Source: Episyrphus balteatus
Lineage: Eukaryota; Arthropoda; Insecta; Diptera; Syrphidae
Assembly: GCF_945859705.1 (NCBI RefSeq)
Contig: NC_079134.1
Span: 50,088,402-50,152,401 of the forward strand
Direction: 5' to 3'
Length of the DNA stretch: 64,000 nucleotides
Part shown: piece after piece, positions 9,867-21,268 of the stretch
Layout: each line of letters begins with the position of its first letter
Numbering within the stretch: position 1 is the stretch's first letter
Notes under the pieces: generated by a model
Told to the model about the DNA's origin: nothing
What the model saw: only the letters and a program-made list of their open reading frames with translations
The model's database searches: none
Program-made: the position numbers and the translations under genes

Positions 9867-11700
9867 TCAGTTGTCATCCTCAGAGTGCTGATGTCCTGTA
9901 CCTATGTTCTTTTCCCACTCTAGCGTTCAGTGATTCAGGCTATCTCTTGGAATTGTAATTTGGTCAATGTCTTGGCGATCGCTGCTTGTAACAGTTCTGT
10001 GGGATTGCCGTCAAGTTACAAAGTTTGTTTCAATAATTGAAATTGGACACAAATACATACGGAGACATGAATGAATAAATTAGATGATAAGTATCTACCT
10101 ACTTTTCGATTCCTTAAATTAACAGCTCCAAAAAGAAAACTTACTAAGGTTGAAACCATGGAACAAAAGTTGAGCTTTTATTTCTTTTCTCTACCAAGAC
10201 CTTAGATATTGATTTTCCCAATTTTCGGAAATCTGAGGAATGAATTTTGAAAAAAAAGCTTACCTCGGTGCTCGGTCAAACCTCAATTATTTACCCAAAA
10301 TAATCACAGAGGGCAACAATTTATATATCATCATGCACGGTGGTATAAAAAATAAAAAGTATTAGGTATGTGAACAGAAATTCAAATACACCTTGAGATC
10401 TTCTTTTTTCTTCATAGGTATTAAATAATAAAAAAAGAAAAATCGTTTAAAATGTTTTTTTTTTTTTTTCGTACACAAAAACCTGAATCTCGAACAACCT
10501 CATGAAAACTTAATGTCTTTCTTTTTATTTTCACGTTTACCATTTCAACGATGAACCAGCTTGAAGTGCGCATAGCCACTTTATCACTGTGTACATAAAT
10601 TTATAATTCCAGTCCTCCTCCTTTAAATACTTATCGTCGTCCTCCGATGGGGTAGTATAGCGGCTGGTTGTTTCAAAATAGCTCGTATACAAAACCTACA
10701 CAAATACCATAAAATGCCACATGGAAAGGAGACTAAAACAAAATTCAAGCGAAAATCAAAGCCATTTCTATAAGGTATGAACTCAACCTACGTACGACTT
10801 GAAACTCCACAAAAAGGGAAACTACCTACTCTTCCATTTTCCATGTAGGTAGTCCATTATAGCGCGGGTACACAATTCTATAGACAGATAGATATATGTT
10901 AGGTTAGGGAAAATCCATATATAGTTCCTCGAGAGTCTTCCTTTCGTTCCTGTGCATAGCTACGCGTAAAGTCTACCCAACATTCCATTGCTATGGAACT
11001 AGAAAATCGCATTTACATGATTCGAATACGGTACTAAAGAATTTTCGTGTTCCCGGTCCCGGTTCCTGTGAAGGTCCTGCGTATAACATCCCCTGCACAA
11101 AATGGATATTTAACGTTGGTGATGGATGGGCCGAATGTTATTCGGGGGGGTTGGTTGATGGGTGGTAGTGGTAGTGGGTGGATGTGGTATTGGGTGGTGT
11201 ACTATTGGGTGGGCTGTGGGTTAAAACTCGAAACAAGAGGGGCTGATCAATATTTAGTTTATTACTGGATGTGTACATTTGCTCCAATAGGAAATGTGAG
11301 AGGGCGTGTCAGCGACTTCATTATAAATACCAATAAACCGGGTGTAGTGTTTGCACGTTAACAAGTTGCATCTTTTTTTTTTTAATTAATGGCTGTTTGG
11401 CGAGTATATGTGCGAGTGTGGAATGGATGGAACTAACCAAATGTGGTTTTGTAGGTATATTTTATGCAGATAAGGAATTTTGTAATCGAACTTTTTTGCA
11501 ATAAATTCTTTTATTTATGTAAAAGGTAGCTGTATATAGATTTTTTGTGTATCTTTTGTTTAAAGAAAGGAATGTGTTTTCGTTGAATGACTTTGATTTC
11601 AAAGAATTTTCATTTCAAATTATTTAAAGCTCTTTAAAAACATCACAAAACATCAAATGGGGAGGTAAAGGAAGGCCAAAAATGTAACTGGCACACTCAT
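9867..11700. other. Intergenic region without recognisable genes
   Basis: Moderate complexity and less repetitive than its surroundings. A GT/GGT-rich low-complexity run at about 11130-11225 creates a spurious 104-codon frame. No transposon termini were recognised, so this may be ordinary host intergenic DNA. Confidence 0.5.
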
Positions 11701-11718
11701 TCACTATCCCACAGGATC

Positions 11719-12600
11719 ATGAATATTTTAAGAGTGGAGAATAAATTCAAAATCGTGGAGCTAAAAATTTCAATACGGATAAATCATGTGCTTTGGCCTC
11801 GTCAGTTGAATTTTGGGATTCTAATGCTATGGGCCAAACCAAGAGACCCCGCATCGGACTACTATTTTTGCCAAGTCAAAATTAAAGGCTTCTCCTGTAG
11901 AAACAAACAAAGAATCAAGTATTCAAATTTAGCATCGGCACCGTGATCGATTCCCCACAGTGAAGCGATACATAAATCCTCCAAAAAATTAATGATTTAA
12001 ACCGTGAATGTCTGTGCTCCGCACCATATCATGAGAAGCACTTCTTTTGAACTACATCTGATTATGCAAGTCAGATGATATTTTGAAGACCAACATGTCC
12101 TGGCGACTCTTTAAAGACTCCTCAAAAGAAAGCTTTAAGGCTATTATTCTGCATAATGGAAACAAGATCCCTTCTCTCCCAGTCTTCCTTGGTAAAACAA
12201 GAAGATATTCTTCTTCCACCAAAGCCTTTTCAAAAATGTTGGAAAAGCAATACAAAAAATGGCAAAGGATTCTCATACTTAAAAGAGAAGTTCAGGAAGA
12301 TAAGTGACTCCAAAAAAAAAAGAGGTCATATTTGTTAGACCACAAGAACAAACATTTTGATTATGCTTAAACAACCAGCGCAGCGTGGGTGTGTTCCAGA
12401 AATGTTGTCAAAAACGTTTTAGGAAATTATGAAGTATCAGAAAACTATTAAGAGATAATCAGTGAACTTTTAAAGACACTATAAGGTACTAGGATGTAAT
12501 ATGTCACTAAAAATCTCTTTTTAAATTCATCCTTTTAGATTCCCAAAAAATGTAGGACCAGTGACGAACATGGTGATCGTTTTAATCAGAATATTTCTTA
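11719..12600 (+). pseudogene. Relic of an unnamed multi-copy arthropod protein family
   Basis: Several frames carry consecutive pieces of one protein: RDPASDYYFCQVKIKGFS with KYSNLASA (11850-11940), LFKDSSKESFKAIILHNGNK (12105-12165), QEDILLPPKPFQKCW then NGKGFSYLKEKFRKISDSK (12195-12320), YKVLGCNMSLKI (about 12482-12520) and FPKNVGP then DEHGDRFNQNIS (12540-12597). From memory these resemble a repeated uncharacterised insect/arthropod family with DCYFC, LHNGN, FLYLKEKFP and DEHGERFHQ signatures. Function unknown. The start, middle blocks and frame are lost. Confidence 0.55.
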
Positions 12601-12851
12601 AAGTAAATTTAATAAAAAGCAAACGAACAAAAAATCTCCATTTTAATGGATTTCTTTTGCTTCAGAAATGTCCCTCTTTAGTGTCCCGTAGTGACATAAC
12701 TTCGGATTCCAGCTCCAGCGTGTATAATTTGGTTTCTGTAACAAAAACCTTGTTGACCAGGCTTATTATTTCTCCACAGCCGGTAGAAAACATCTTGCAA
12801 CCACAGAGCAGAACGCAGAACCGGACTAGACATCAACAGTCGTCTCGAGAA

Positions 12852-12986
12852 GGAAAATATTGTTTTCAGTATGTTTTTCTGTATTTGGAGGAATAGCTCT
12901 AACAACTTAAAGACCTGGAAAATATTGTTTTCAGTATGTTCTTCTGTATTTGGAGGAATAGCTCTAACAACTTAAAGACCTGGAAA
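12852..12986 (+). repeat. Tandem duplication of a 65-bp unit
   Basis: Two adjacent, almost identical copies beginning GGAAAATATTGTTTTCAGTA and ending TTAAAGACCT (12852-12916 and 12917-12981), with one base difference. Near-identity suggests a recent local duplication or an assembly artefact. Confidence 0.85.
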
Positions 12987-14739
12987 AATTTTAATAATAT
13001 GGTTCAGGAATCCATTGAATCTACTATAGAAAGACGGCTGGAGGGAACTGAAATATATCTCGTTAAAATGTCCCCCACTATTTTCCCAAAAACTGATATA
13101 CTATTTAGATAAATTCAAATTTTTCTTCTAACTCCATAACCAACTCTAAAGTAATCAAATTAAGTTCCCTTCAATAGCATGACGTGTAAGGAAATCACTC
13201 TCTAAGTGGTGGTGAATTCCAACAAAATTACGACCTAAATTAAAGTAGAAAAGCCATAATACACCGACATCGACACACATTAACATACTCCCATCAAGAT
13301 AAAGTTTTGAAAACATTTTCAACATACGCTCAAGTGGTCACCTTCGACAAATTTAACAAGGACTTAATTTACTATCTAATAAAAAGCCCCCCTGTAAAAT
13401 GTTATAAACGACTTCCTTATTTGAAACAGACACAGACGTGCAGTGCGGTCCCTGCTGATGGAAGAAGGCTTGAACTTTATAACACAAGTAATTTTGAATT
13501 AAAATTCCGACTTTTCATGTCATCGGCACATAAGGTTTCAAAGTGCGAGCAATAAAGGCATCTCAACTTTCGGCTCAACGCCTTCAACAATTTATCCTAG
13601 ACAATCACTTCGGATGGTTGAGTGGTGGTGGTGGAAAAGGACTTTTTTTTTGTATAATATCAAAACTCACGTACAATATAGACTGTTAGTTAAATCCTGT
13701 CGTTAAAATGTTGACAATGCTTGTTATTTCGTTAGATTTATATAGAGGGGTGGCAAATTGATTCAATGACCGATAAACCCTTTTTATTGGGTGGGTGATT
13801 TTTTATACGCAATGACAGTGCATAGGATTCATCTGTCATTTGTGGTAGAGTAGAGAAGACAAATTAGGGAAAATCACGACGTTTTTGCCCTTTGCGTGAG
13901 ACTTTACTCACCTGTAATTGAATAACAGGCTTGGATTTATGGGTGAATAAAATTTTTGAATGTCGGGATTATACACACCTTCGTTTTATTTAAACACTTA
14001 TACAGAATCAGGTGTTTTATTCATTTCTGTAAAAATAGAAGGCTGGATTTTTGGAACAATCTTGATTTTTTTTATTACAATCTGTGTTCTAATTAAGTTG
14101 AAAATATCTAATGCGTAAAATTAAACAGTTATACAGAAATACACTTTTTTGTAAAAAAAAAAAATGAATGCAGGTGTTAAAGGTTTAACCACGAAAGTTT
14201 AAAGGGTTTCTTTCTGCAAGTTAGAACATTTTTCTCTCAAAACAATGCAAGGAGTTCTCATCCACTATCGTCAGCGTCCAGGGGTGTATTTCATAGCCAG
14301 TGGGGTATTGAGGGGAGGGCTCAGGGGCTTACATCACCGTTTAATTTTGCAAACTTCTTATGCAATCTCAAAATGCTGTATTTTATATTTTTCTCAAAGA
14401 TATTGGAAATATAAATTTTTGATAACTCAAAATCTTAGTGGTCAACATAACTAATGGTTTATTTAAGCATATTCCACTGATTTAGATTAAAAAAGCAAAA
14501 ATTTTACGAAAAAATAAACATCAAAAAGAATTTCATTGAATATTAGTTTTTGAGACTTTACGTTGTGCATTTCACTTTTTGCAAATTCAGTGTTTGTGTT
14601 TGCACCCTCATTCGCTTTACACTTTACCTAATTCATTTTTCTTTTAAATTTTACAATAATATCACCCAAGTTCTGCATTTGACTTACATATTATGTATGT
14701 TTTATGTGACCAATTTTTTTAATGAATATATGTAGATTT
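12987..14739. other. Non-coding stretch
   Basis: No transposon termini or convincing protein signatures. Short frames (13307-13555, 14245-14454) show no family resemblance. Poly-T and GGTGG-rich spots occur near 13620. Confidence 0.4.
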
Positions 14740-15159
14740 ATATTTGGTTATGCGGGCTATTTTGGTCAATTGATTTTAAATGCAAATAAAAAAAACTTTA
14801 TTCCATCTTTTACTCAACGTTTCGTCGCTACTCACGACTTCTTCAGTGGTTTTTTGTTTTTTATGATCTTTATTTAACATTATGAAAAAAAAAATTTTTT
14901 GTTTATTATTTTATACAATTTGTCTAATTTTGAAAAACTTACATGTTGTTTTTTTGTTGTTGTATTTTACATTGTTTGGTTGGTTTTGTTTTTTAAATTT
15001 TATTTTTATTTCGTTTGAATAAAGAAAATGAAAGAAGAAGTCGTGAGTAGCGACGAAGAAGTCGTGAGTAGCGACGAAACGTTGGGTAAAAGATGGAATA
15101 AAGTTTTTTTTATTTGCATTTAAAATCAATTGACCAAAATAGCCCGCATAACCAAATAT
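14740..15159. repeat. Palindromic element with 105-bp arms
   Basis: The left arm starts ATATTTGGTTATGCGGGCTA and the right arm ends with its inverse; arms match over about 105 bp, separated by an AT-rich loop of about 200 bp. Each inner arm end carries a motif of the CGTCGCTACTCACGACTTC type. In the right arm a 21-bp unit, GAAGAAGTCGTGAGTAGCGAC, is duplicated in tandem. In the left arm the minus strand reads CTGAAGA-hairpin-GAAAC (see the ribozyme-like entry). Confidence 0.85.
14815..14849 (-). other. Hammerhead-like hairpin motif A
   Basis: Minus strand: CCACTGAAGA, then a GTCG/CGAC hairpin, then GAAACGTTG. CTGANGA + stem + GAAA is the conserved core of hammerhead ribozymes, which are known from Penelope-like retroelements. 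An extra base lies between the core and stem, and no partner strand for stem I is visible, so cleavage is doubtful. Confidence 0.35.
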
Positions 15160-16130
15160 GACTTACATATTTGTTATTTCATTTGTCTCGCAAAATATGT
15201 CTTCTTATTTTTTCTTTTAAGCTCTGCTTTTTTCATTAAAATTGCATCCATGTTAAAATCAACAATAATTTCACTTTAGAAACAAAATAAAAATGGATGA
15301 TCCTCCAGTTCGGAGCAATTTCGAAGTTTTCGAAATCGATCGAAATGAAGAATATGATATTTCATTTCACGTGAAATTGGAAAGTGATTTCAATTCACTT
15401 CGATTAGCGGAAAATGGGCGTTTATATCAAAAATAGTGCTAATGATGACTATAGCTCAAAAACTAAAACTGTTTTGAATTTAGCACGAATATGTGTTTTT
15501 TTTAAGAAGTATGACTCAACTCCTTGCTGTTTGTGTAAAATGTTTGGGATACAAGAACTTTGATGAAACACGACTTTGAATGTGAAAGGAGGAGACAGTA
15601 GTACGAAGCTGTCGAGAGCAGTAAAATGCTTCTATACCACTTTCAGTACCGCAGCACTTCACTCTCGATCAAAGATGAATAAAAAAGAGAGAAAAATTTT
15701 TCGTACATTTACCCTCTAAAAACATTTTGAAAAACTTTCCAGCCCCCTCCAAATTTTTTTCTGTATGCGCCACTGTTCATAGCTTACTTTATCAGCTAAC
15801 TTTTCGATGTGCTTTTGACCATTTGCACTATTGCTCGCTCCGGTGTGCACACGAGTGTGAAGGGCCGTTTTACCGTTTTGATCAACTCCCAAGTTGATAT
15901 CAAACTAACAGTTGAATGGCAAGCAGAGAATTTGATTTTCGTAACCTACCTACTTTATTTTTAACTCGGAATGCGAGATTCAAAAGTTGACCTACTTCTA
16001 TATAAAAAAAAATCCTTGGAATATTTGGGACAGACATGACAGTTTCAAATTTTAATTTAAAAAAATTTTTACGGTTTGAAAGTTTCAATGGTTTTTTAAA
16101 TCAAAAAAGAAACAAAAAATTATAATTTAC
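15160..16130. other. Non-coding stretch
   Basis: Contains an isolated 47-codon frame at 15293-15436 without known relatives, and CCCCCTCCAAATTTTTTT before GCGCCACTG near 15742-15775, which resembles a transposon terminus but has no partner. Nothing else was recognised. Confidence 0.4.
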
Positions 16131-16133
16131 CGA

Positions 16134-16850
16134 TTGTTTAATGTCATATTATGGCAAAAAAAAGCGAATAAACTGCCAAAAATTGTTTATACGGTTGAAG
16201 AAGAAAATTGGCTCGTTATTAACGTCCTAGAGTTTCGCGATATAATCGAAAATAAGAAAACCGATGGTGCTACAAAGTTGGATAAGGACCAGGCTTGGGA
16301 ACAAATTACAAAGGCATTCAATGTTGCTCCTCCTAACCAGGTTCATCAATATTCTTTTGTTATTGGTCTTTATCATATAATCTAATTCTATTATTCGCAT
16401 TTAAGGAAAAGATGTTTAAAGTCATTGCGAGAAAAATATCAAAAATAAAAGCTTTAAAAAATCGCGTCTTTTATTTTTCAAAAAATGCCAAACAAACTGG
16501 TGGTGGGCCACAAATGCAGGACTAATGCTGTTACTACTCCTACGTTCGAAGTTACTATTGAAGATGAGGTTTTTGTTTTTTGAAAACGATGTCGGTGATG
16601 ATGGCCAACCCACGTGTAAAAGTACCGCTAACCCACAGCGAAACGTCAAGGAACATATTTGGGAAAGGGTAAACCCATCAAAGCTTAAAAAAAGCACCAA
16701 AACCTTTGCTGCAGAACAGGCGTCGAAAATACAACAGAGACGAAGAAATAGACTGCAAGGTATCCAAAACATCCGACGAAAGCCACCTAACCCTTTGTTG
16801 ACAAGGCGTGTCGTTAGCAAAAAATAGATGGTGACCTTTTAAAAAAGGTT
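16134..16850 (+). pseudogene. Myb/SANT-like DNA-binding protein relic
   Basis: An initial segment YTVEEENWLVINVLEFRDII then ENKKTDGATKLDKDQAWEQI and TKAFN matches the layout of Myb/SANT-like domain proteins (MSANTD type) that accompany DNA transposons or have been domesticated from them. After an apparent intron or decay it resumes in other frames: SLREKYQ near 16418 and KQTGGGP near 16492, the usual linker after the domain, then a basic tail to about 16827. Multiple frameshifts. A possible C-terminal coil (ERERAQLDREL) lies near 16940. Confidence 0.6.
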
Positions 16851-16954
16851 TCCTAGCTGGGAAAGAGCGGACGCAACACCAAATAAAAAAAAAATGGCAT
16901 AGAATTGGAAATGATAGAAATCATTATAAATTGGAAAGAGAAAGAGCCCAATTG

Positions 16955-17010
16955 GACCGAGAATTGCACGGTTTGAACTCGGTATCTTAACCAGGTGGCC
17001 AATATTGGAC
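16955..17010 (-). other. Truncated tRNA-like segment
   Basis: Minus strand TGGCCACCTGG (box-A-like) followed after about 20 bases by GAGTTCAAACC (box-B-like). The spacing is too short for a tRNA, so an anticodon arm would be missing. Possibly a tRNA-derived relic. Confidence 0.25.
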
Positions 17011-17104
17011 AACTTCTTCTCATAGGACCGCTCCACACAATCTGATACCTACTCGTTATATAGATTTTCAACAGAGTTTGAATCATTTTGAAAAGGTGTC
17101 GCCA

Positions 17105-18640
17105 AGTAATTTATGTTTGCTCAAATTACTCTTCAAATCGTTGCTTCAAAGTTGATGAGATGAAAATACGTTGATCGTGCGTGCTGCGTGAAACCCTGAA
17201 AAAATAGAACCGAAATTCAAAAAAGCTTAGAAATACGAAATCGATAGATAAAATCATGGTCGTCCCATTTTTCGAGCCCGACCCGTGGACTATTTACTAT
17301 TGTCTCCAATATTATCATTGTTAAAAATTCTTCTTCTTCATCTTTGCTTCCGGAAGCAGACGATAGATTATTTTCCCGAATCACCATAGTAATTCTCGCA
17401 AAACATTTTATTTTAAACTTGCTGACCCGGCGGACTTCGTTCCGCTAATTTTTTTTTCTTTTAAGCCAAGAAGGCGCAACTGAAATTTTGATTACAAATT
17501 ACTTAATAGAATTGCCATTGAGTTTAAGTGTTTACAGGTTCCTGTGCAACCCGCAGGTACATTAATATTGTAAAGTAGAAAAGCTACTGGAAGTTTTTGG
17601 ATTATTTAACCAAATCAATGTTTCTTACATGGGAAACAACGGTATGTGGCACGCTAAGCTAATGTATTTAATAACCTTCAACCATCAGATCGAAACATGA
17701 AAAACATTTAAAAAAAAAGATTTTAAATGGCGGTTCCGAAAGTTAATTTAGGTATGGTCCAGATGCAGTAAAAATTACTTTATACCAAGTAAGCGAATAA
17801 AACATTATTTAAATTTTATTTCTTTTTTTTTTACATAAATTCAAAATAAACATAACAGTAATTTTTAAATTTTGAATGCTTGGCTCCTTGAATTTGTCAT
17901 TGTGAAACGGAAACATTAATTCTATTTTCATTTTCATATTTAATGTGCCCCTTTTGTCAGATGCTATATGAAATATGAGCCAATCAACTTCATAATACGC
18001 ATTCTTTTTATGGCCATTTCAAGAGCTGCACCTTTTTGTGCTAAAAATTGAGAAAATGGAGTTTAAGATTGCGGCACAACTGGTGAAACTGGTGATAATA
18101 TTGGTGATGATACTTGTGTCGCACTTTGCGATATTTTCACGGCTTCATTCATTAAATTTGAAATATATATTTGCACTTAATTAGAAAAATCCATATAAAT
18201 AACACATCTTACCAAATGATTCATCGATTATGTCCTCTGAATCTGTTTAAAAACATCAAAGAAAAATTTAAATAAATAAATTGAAATCACAATAGAATTA
18301 ACACACCAAAAAGTTTCTGGCTTAAGGCTTAACTTAAGTGAAAGAGCTAAAAATACACATATGATAGCGACATCTATTTCTGAGAAAGCGTACCAAGATT
18401 TTGTTTAGTACTTTAAAATTATATGTCATTTCAGAAAAAAAAACACAACTGTAAATTTAAATGAAAGCCAAAAAAAGAAAAACAATGCTGAAAGCTAAAG
18501 AAAATCTTTTTCAAGTAAATTTAACTAAATTATGTATCTAATTAAATGTTGTTTATTTGTTTTTTTTTTTTAATAGGTTAAAAACAATAAAAACTACAAT
18601 CGAACCTTAAATCGGTTCTGAGAGTGATTGATATTGTGGA
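17105..18640. other. Repeat debris, no intact gene
   Basis: A compact hairpin GCGGA-CTTCGT-TCCGC sits at about 17432-17447 in CCCGGCGGACTTCGTTCCGC. The minus strand around 18050-18180 may encode a degraded Ser/Pro-rich piece of a Harbinger accessory protein, consistent with the Harbinger transposase just downstream, but this is weak. Confidence 0.35.
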
Positions 18641-18654
18641 CAATTTTACAAAAT

Positions 18655-19560
18655 TAAAACGAAAGTGGTGGGTTCACCCAATACCTAAATGAAAATAGCG
18701 CTCAGCAAGGAGATTTCGACAACAAGAAGAAATTAAGTCTTATGTTTACGGTTGCCACTCGCATAAAAAATTCCCTACCAAAGTTTCCAAAAAAACCTAC
18801 CAATTCAAAGAAAAACCTACCCAACGAAAATTTTCGATTTTAAGAGAATAAATTCTTGTTTAAAAAAATAAAATGCACGACTAGGTCGCACGAACTTGCT
18901 CTTTCGTTAAAAAAAAAATAAAATAAAATCTGAAATTAAATTGCCCTCCAAAACAAGTATGCAGTTTTGATTTATATATTAACGTAAAAAAATTTTCAAA
19001 ATCGTTAGAGCCGTTTTTTAAAAAAAATAATTTTTTGGAAAAAAATTTTTAAAATAAATTTGTAATCCCATTTTGTAGAAATCACTAATCAAGAATGTGA
19101 AGTTAGTGTCAACACAAAACATGAAAATGGATGAGTTCAGACACCAACAATGAGGATACTGCGTTTACATACACTACTTAATATTATTACTCTCGGTTTA
19201 GATGGGCACATTTGTTTGGCACAAATATTTTGGGTAGATTTGACATAATTACAATTTTTTTTGTCTATTATTAAAAATAAAATTATTTAGAGAAAGAACT
19301 TGGAAAAACCTACCAAATTGACCTCAAACCCACCAACCTACCCAAGGTAAAAAAACCTACCCAGTTTGGTAGGATCCTACCCACTCCGGCAACCGTGCTT
19401 ATGATTCCGAAAAATTCTTTTCCTACACTAGAATGAGTGTAGGACACTTCGATTATCTTCTCGAGCTCATAAAATAACGCTTGCGGAAAAATAGCCCACG
19501 AAAGGGCTTGCCGGAGGCACTCAGACTACTTGTTACATTGAGGTTAGTACATAGTTAATA
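18655..19560 (+). pseudogene. Second PIF/Harbinger transposase relic (N-terminal exon), split by a hAT element
   Basis: RKWWVHPIP near 18663 is followed by QQGDF, then QQEEIK up to the hAT insertion at 18747. Beyond it the same exon resumes: YDSEKFFSYTRMSVGHFDYL, LELIK-stop-RLRKNSPRKG and LPEALRLLVTLR, to about 19545. This aligns with exon 1 of the transposase at 5252-6235 (DEEKFFNYTRMEVPQFNYLL; LPVALRLFVTLR). It carries a stop and a frameshift, and the catalytic exons were not found nearby. Confidence 0.8.
18747..19397. mobile_element. hAT-type non-autonomous element, 651 bp
   Basis: Left end TACGGTTGCCACTCG, right end the inverse of CACGGTTGCCGGAGTG. Flanks CTTATGTT (18739-18746) and CTTATGAT (19398-19405) give an 8-bp TSD with one mismatch. 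Subterminal CCTACC phrases recur at both ends. Precise excision would rejoin the Harbinger transposase exon. Confidence 0.82.
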
Positions 19561-20344
19561 ATCAGGGAAAGGATTTTGTAGTGCTTAAATTAAAAAGAAG
19601 CAAAATAAAACACAAAAAAAGCATTTAAAAGGCATTAATTCAAAGAACCAATGTAAAAATTATTTATAGTAGCTTTGATCTACCATAAATTTCAGGCAAC
19701 AAGCGCCTGTTATGGACCCTTAACAGCGGCTTTAAAGAGCTAAACAATTTTTACATTTGAAGCACTCAACAAGGCCCTATTCAATAATTGCAGGTTTGCG
19801 TTCCCTCTAATATCTAATATGTTTAACGTCGAAAATTCAAGTGACACCGCATCACCAGTTTTTCCATCTCTATTTCGGACGCCGATTTCATAGTTAATCT
19901 GTTCAATTGGCACATCGTCTGAAAGTTTTTTGTCTGTGTGATAGTGAATATCATGGATTTGGATTTATTTTTGACATTTCAATTTCCTTACATCCAGACG
20001 ATTTTTTAAACTAGTAAATAAAAAAGAATCACTAAATCCACAAATAGATAAGTTGAATAAAGGTCAAACCATAATCGGCATAAGCTAGCTTATGCGCTGC
20101 CAGACGTCCCGATTTCGCCGGGACAGTCCCGACTTTTATACCCTGTCCCGATTTATAAAATGTCCCGGCTTTGTCCCGACATGTCGCGACATTCCGTTTC
20201 TTAATCAGCGACCGGGAGCTAATGTTAAAATTCAATGAAACCTCAATGTAAGACTTTTCCCTTAAAATGGATGAAATTGGTTTTTTTTTCTGTTTCTCAC
20301 ACAAGAAAATAAATTTAATTGTTACTTATGTAGGGTAGGATGGT

Positions 20345-21268
20345 ATAAGAGTGCGCAGTTGATAAGAGTGCGCAAAGCGATTTTCTACGGTTTGAAAGAG
20401 AATATAAGACTGAATGCACTTATTTTGGAAAGATCTAAGTGAGTTTGATCTGCTGTCAAAATTTCATGCAAATGTGTTTGTAAACAGAGGAGCAAGTTAA
20501 GTTTAAGTTTTTCAGCACTTTTTTTTCCAATTTTTCTTGCCAAACAAATTAAATTTTCCGCTTAACAACAAAAAATAACAATAAACAAAGTATGGGACAT
20601 TGAAAAGTCGACAAAAAGAAACATTTGAGGAACACGTAAGATTGGTCATAAAGTGCATTGTGAAATACATATATATTCTTCGATTACATGTCTGGACGTG
20701 TAAGAGTGCGCAATATGATGATGTATAAGAGTGCGCGGGTTAAAAGAGCAGTAAATGCTATCCAAGGCTTCAAAATAACTGGCATTTGTCCATAAACCAG
20801 CAAACAGCAGCTAAAAAAACCAATTCCAACCAAAAAGAAACCAAATACAAGTTTTACAAAAAACAAGCGAATGAAAGTAACTAGGAAATATTGAAATTTT
20901 CTCGGAACCATTAATCGAAGACTAAATTGATTGTTCCTCATGCAAGGAGTGATGGGTTGAAAAATACTCTGTTTATTTAAAGATAGGCAATTTTATTTGC
21001 GACTTTTATGCGAACTTACACCTGTACGCAGCTGCGCACTCTTACAAACTAAGCCGCGCACTCTTACACAATAGGATGTATAAGAGTGCGCAAATGACCT
21101 AACGTGGTATTTTGTTTATAACTTTTGAATTAATACATTTTTGTTACCAGTTTTAAGTTTTTTTCGTTGCTTTGATTATAAACTAAAAACTATGTATAAA
21201 AAAAGTAGTTAAATTCTTTTTGTTATTGTTTTATTTGGTGTTTTGTCTAAAATGCGCACTCTTATACT
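20345..21268. repeat. Eight dispersed copies of TAAGAGTGCGCA in both orientations
   Basis: Forward copies lie near 20347, 20365, 20700, 20727 and 21081; inverted copies (TGCGCACTCTTA) near 21033, 21056 and 21254. The first is part of the element's terminal repeat. Such repeated exact 12-mers in otherwise unique AT-rich DNA look like binding sites. Confidence 0.85.
20745..20830 (+). pseudogene. Pogo/Tigger-like C-terminal fragment
   Basis: KRAVNAIQGFKITGICP followed by a stop resembles the conserved GFR.TGIYPFNP motif near the C-terminus of pogo/Tigger transposases. Only this short signature is visible. It suggests the foldback derives from, or absorbed part of, a pogo-type element, in line with its TA TSD. 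Confidence 0.35.

Noticed and set aside
11047..11361. 104-codon frame rich in Gly, Trp and Val
   Set aside because: Driven by GGT/GTG low-complexity DNA; no domain and no conserved start context.
13307..13555. 82-codon frame containing TCSAVPADGRRLELYN
   Set aside because: No family match and no supporting features around it.
15293..15436. 47-codon frame starting MDDPPVRSNFEVFEID
   Set aside because: Short, isolated, no recognised motif; cannot be told from chance.
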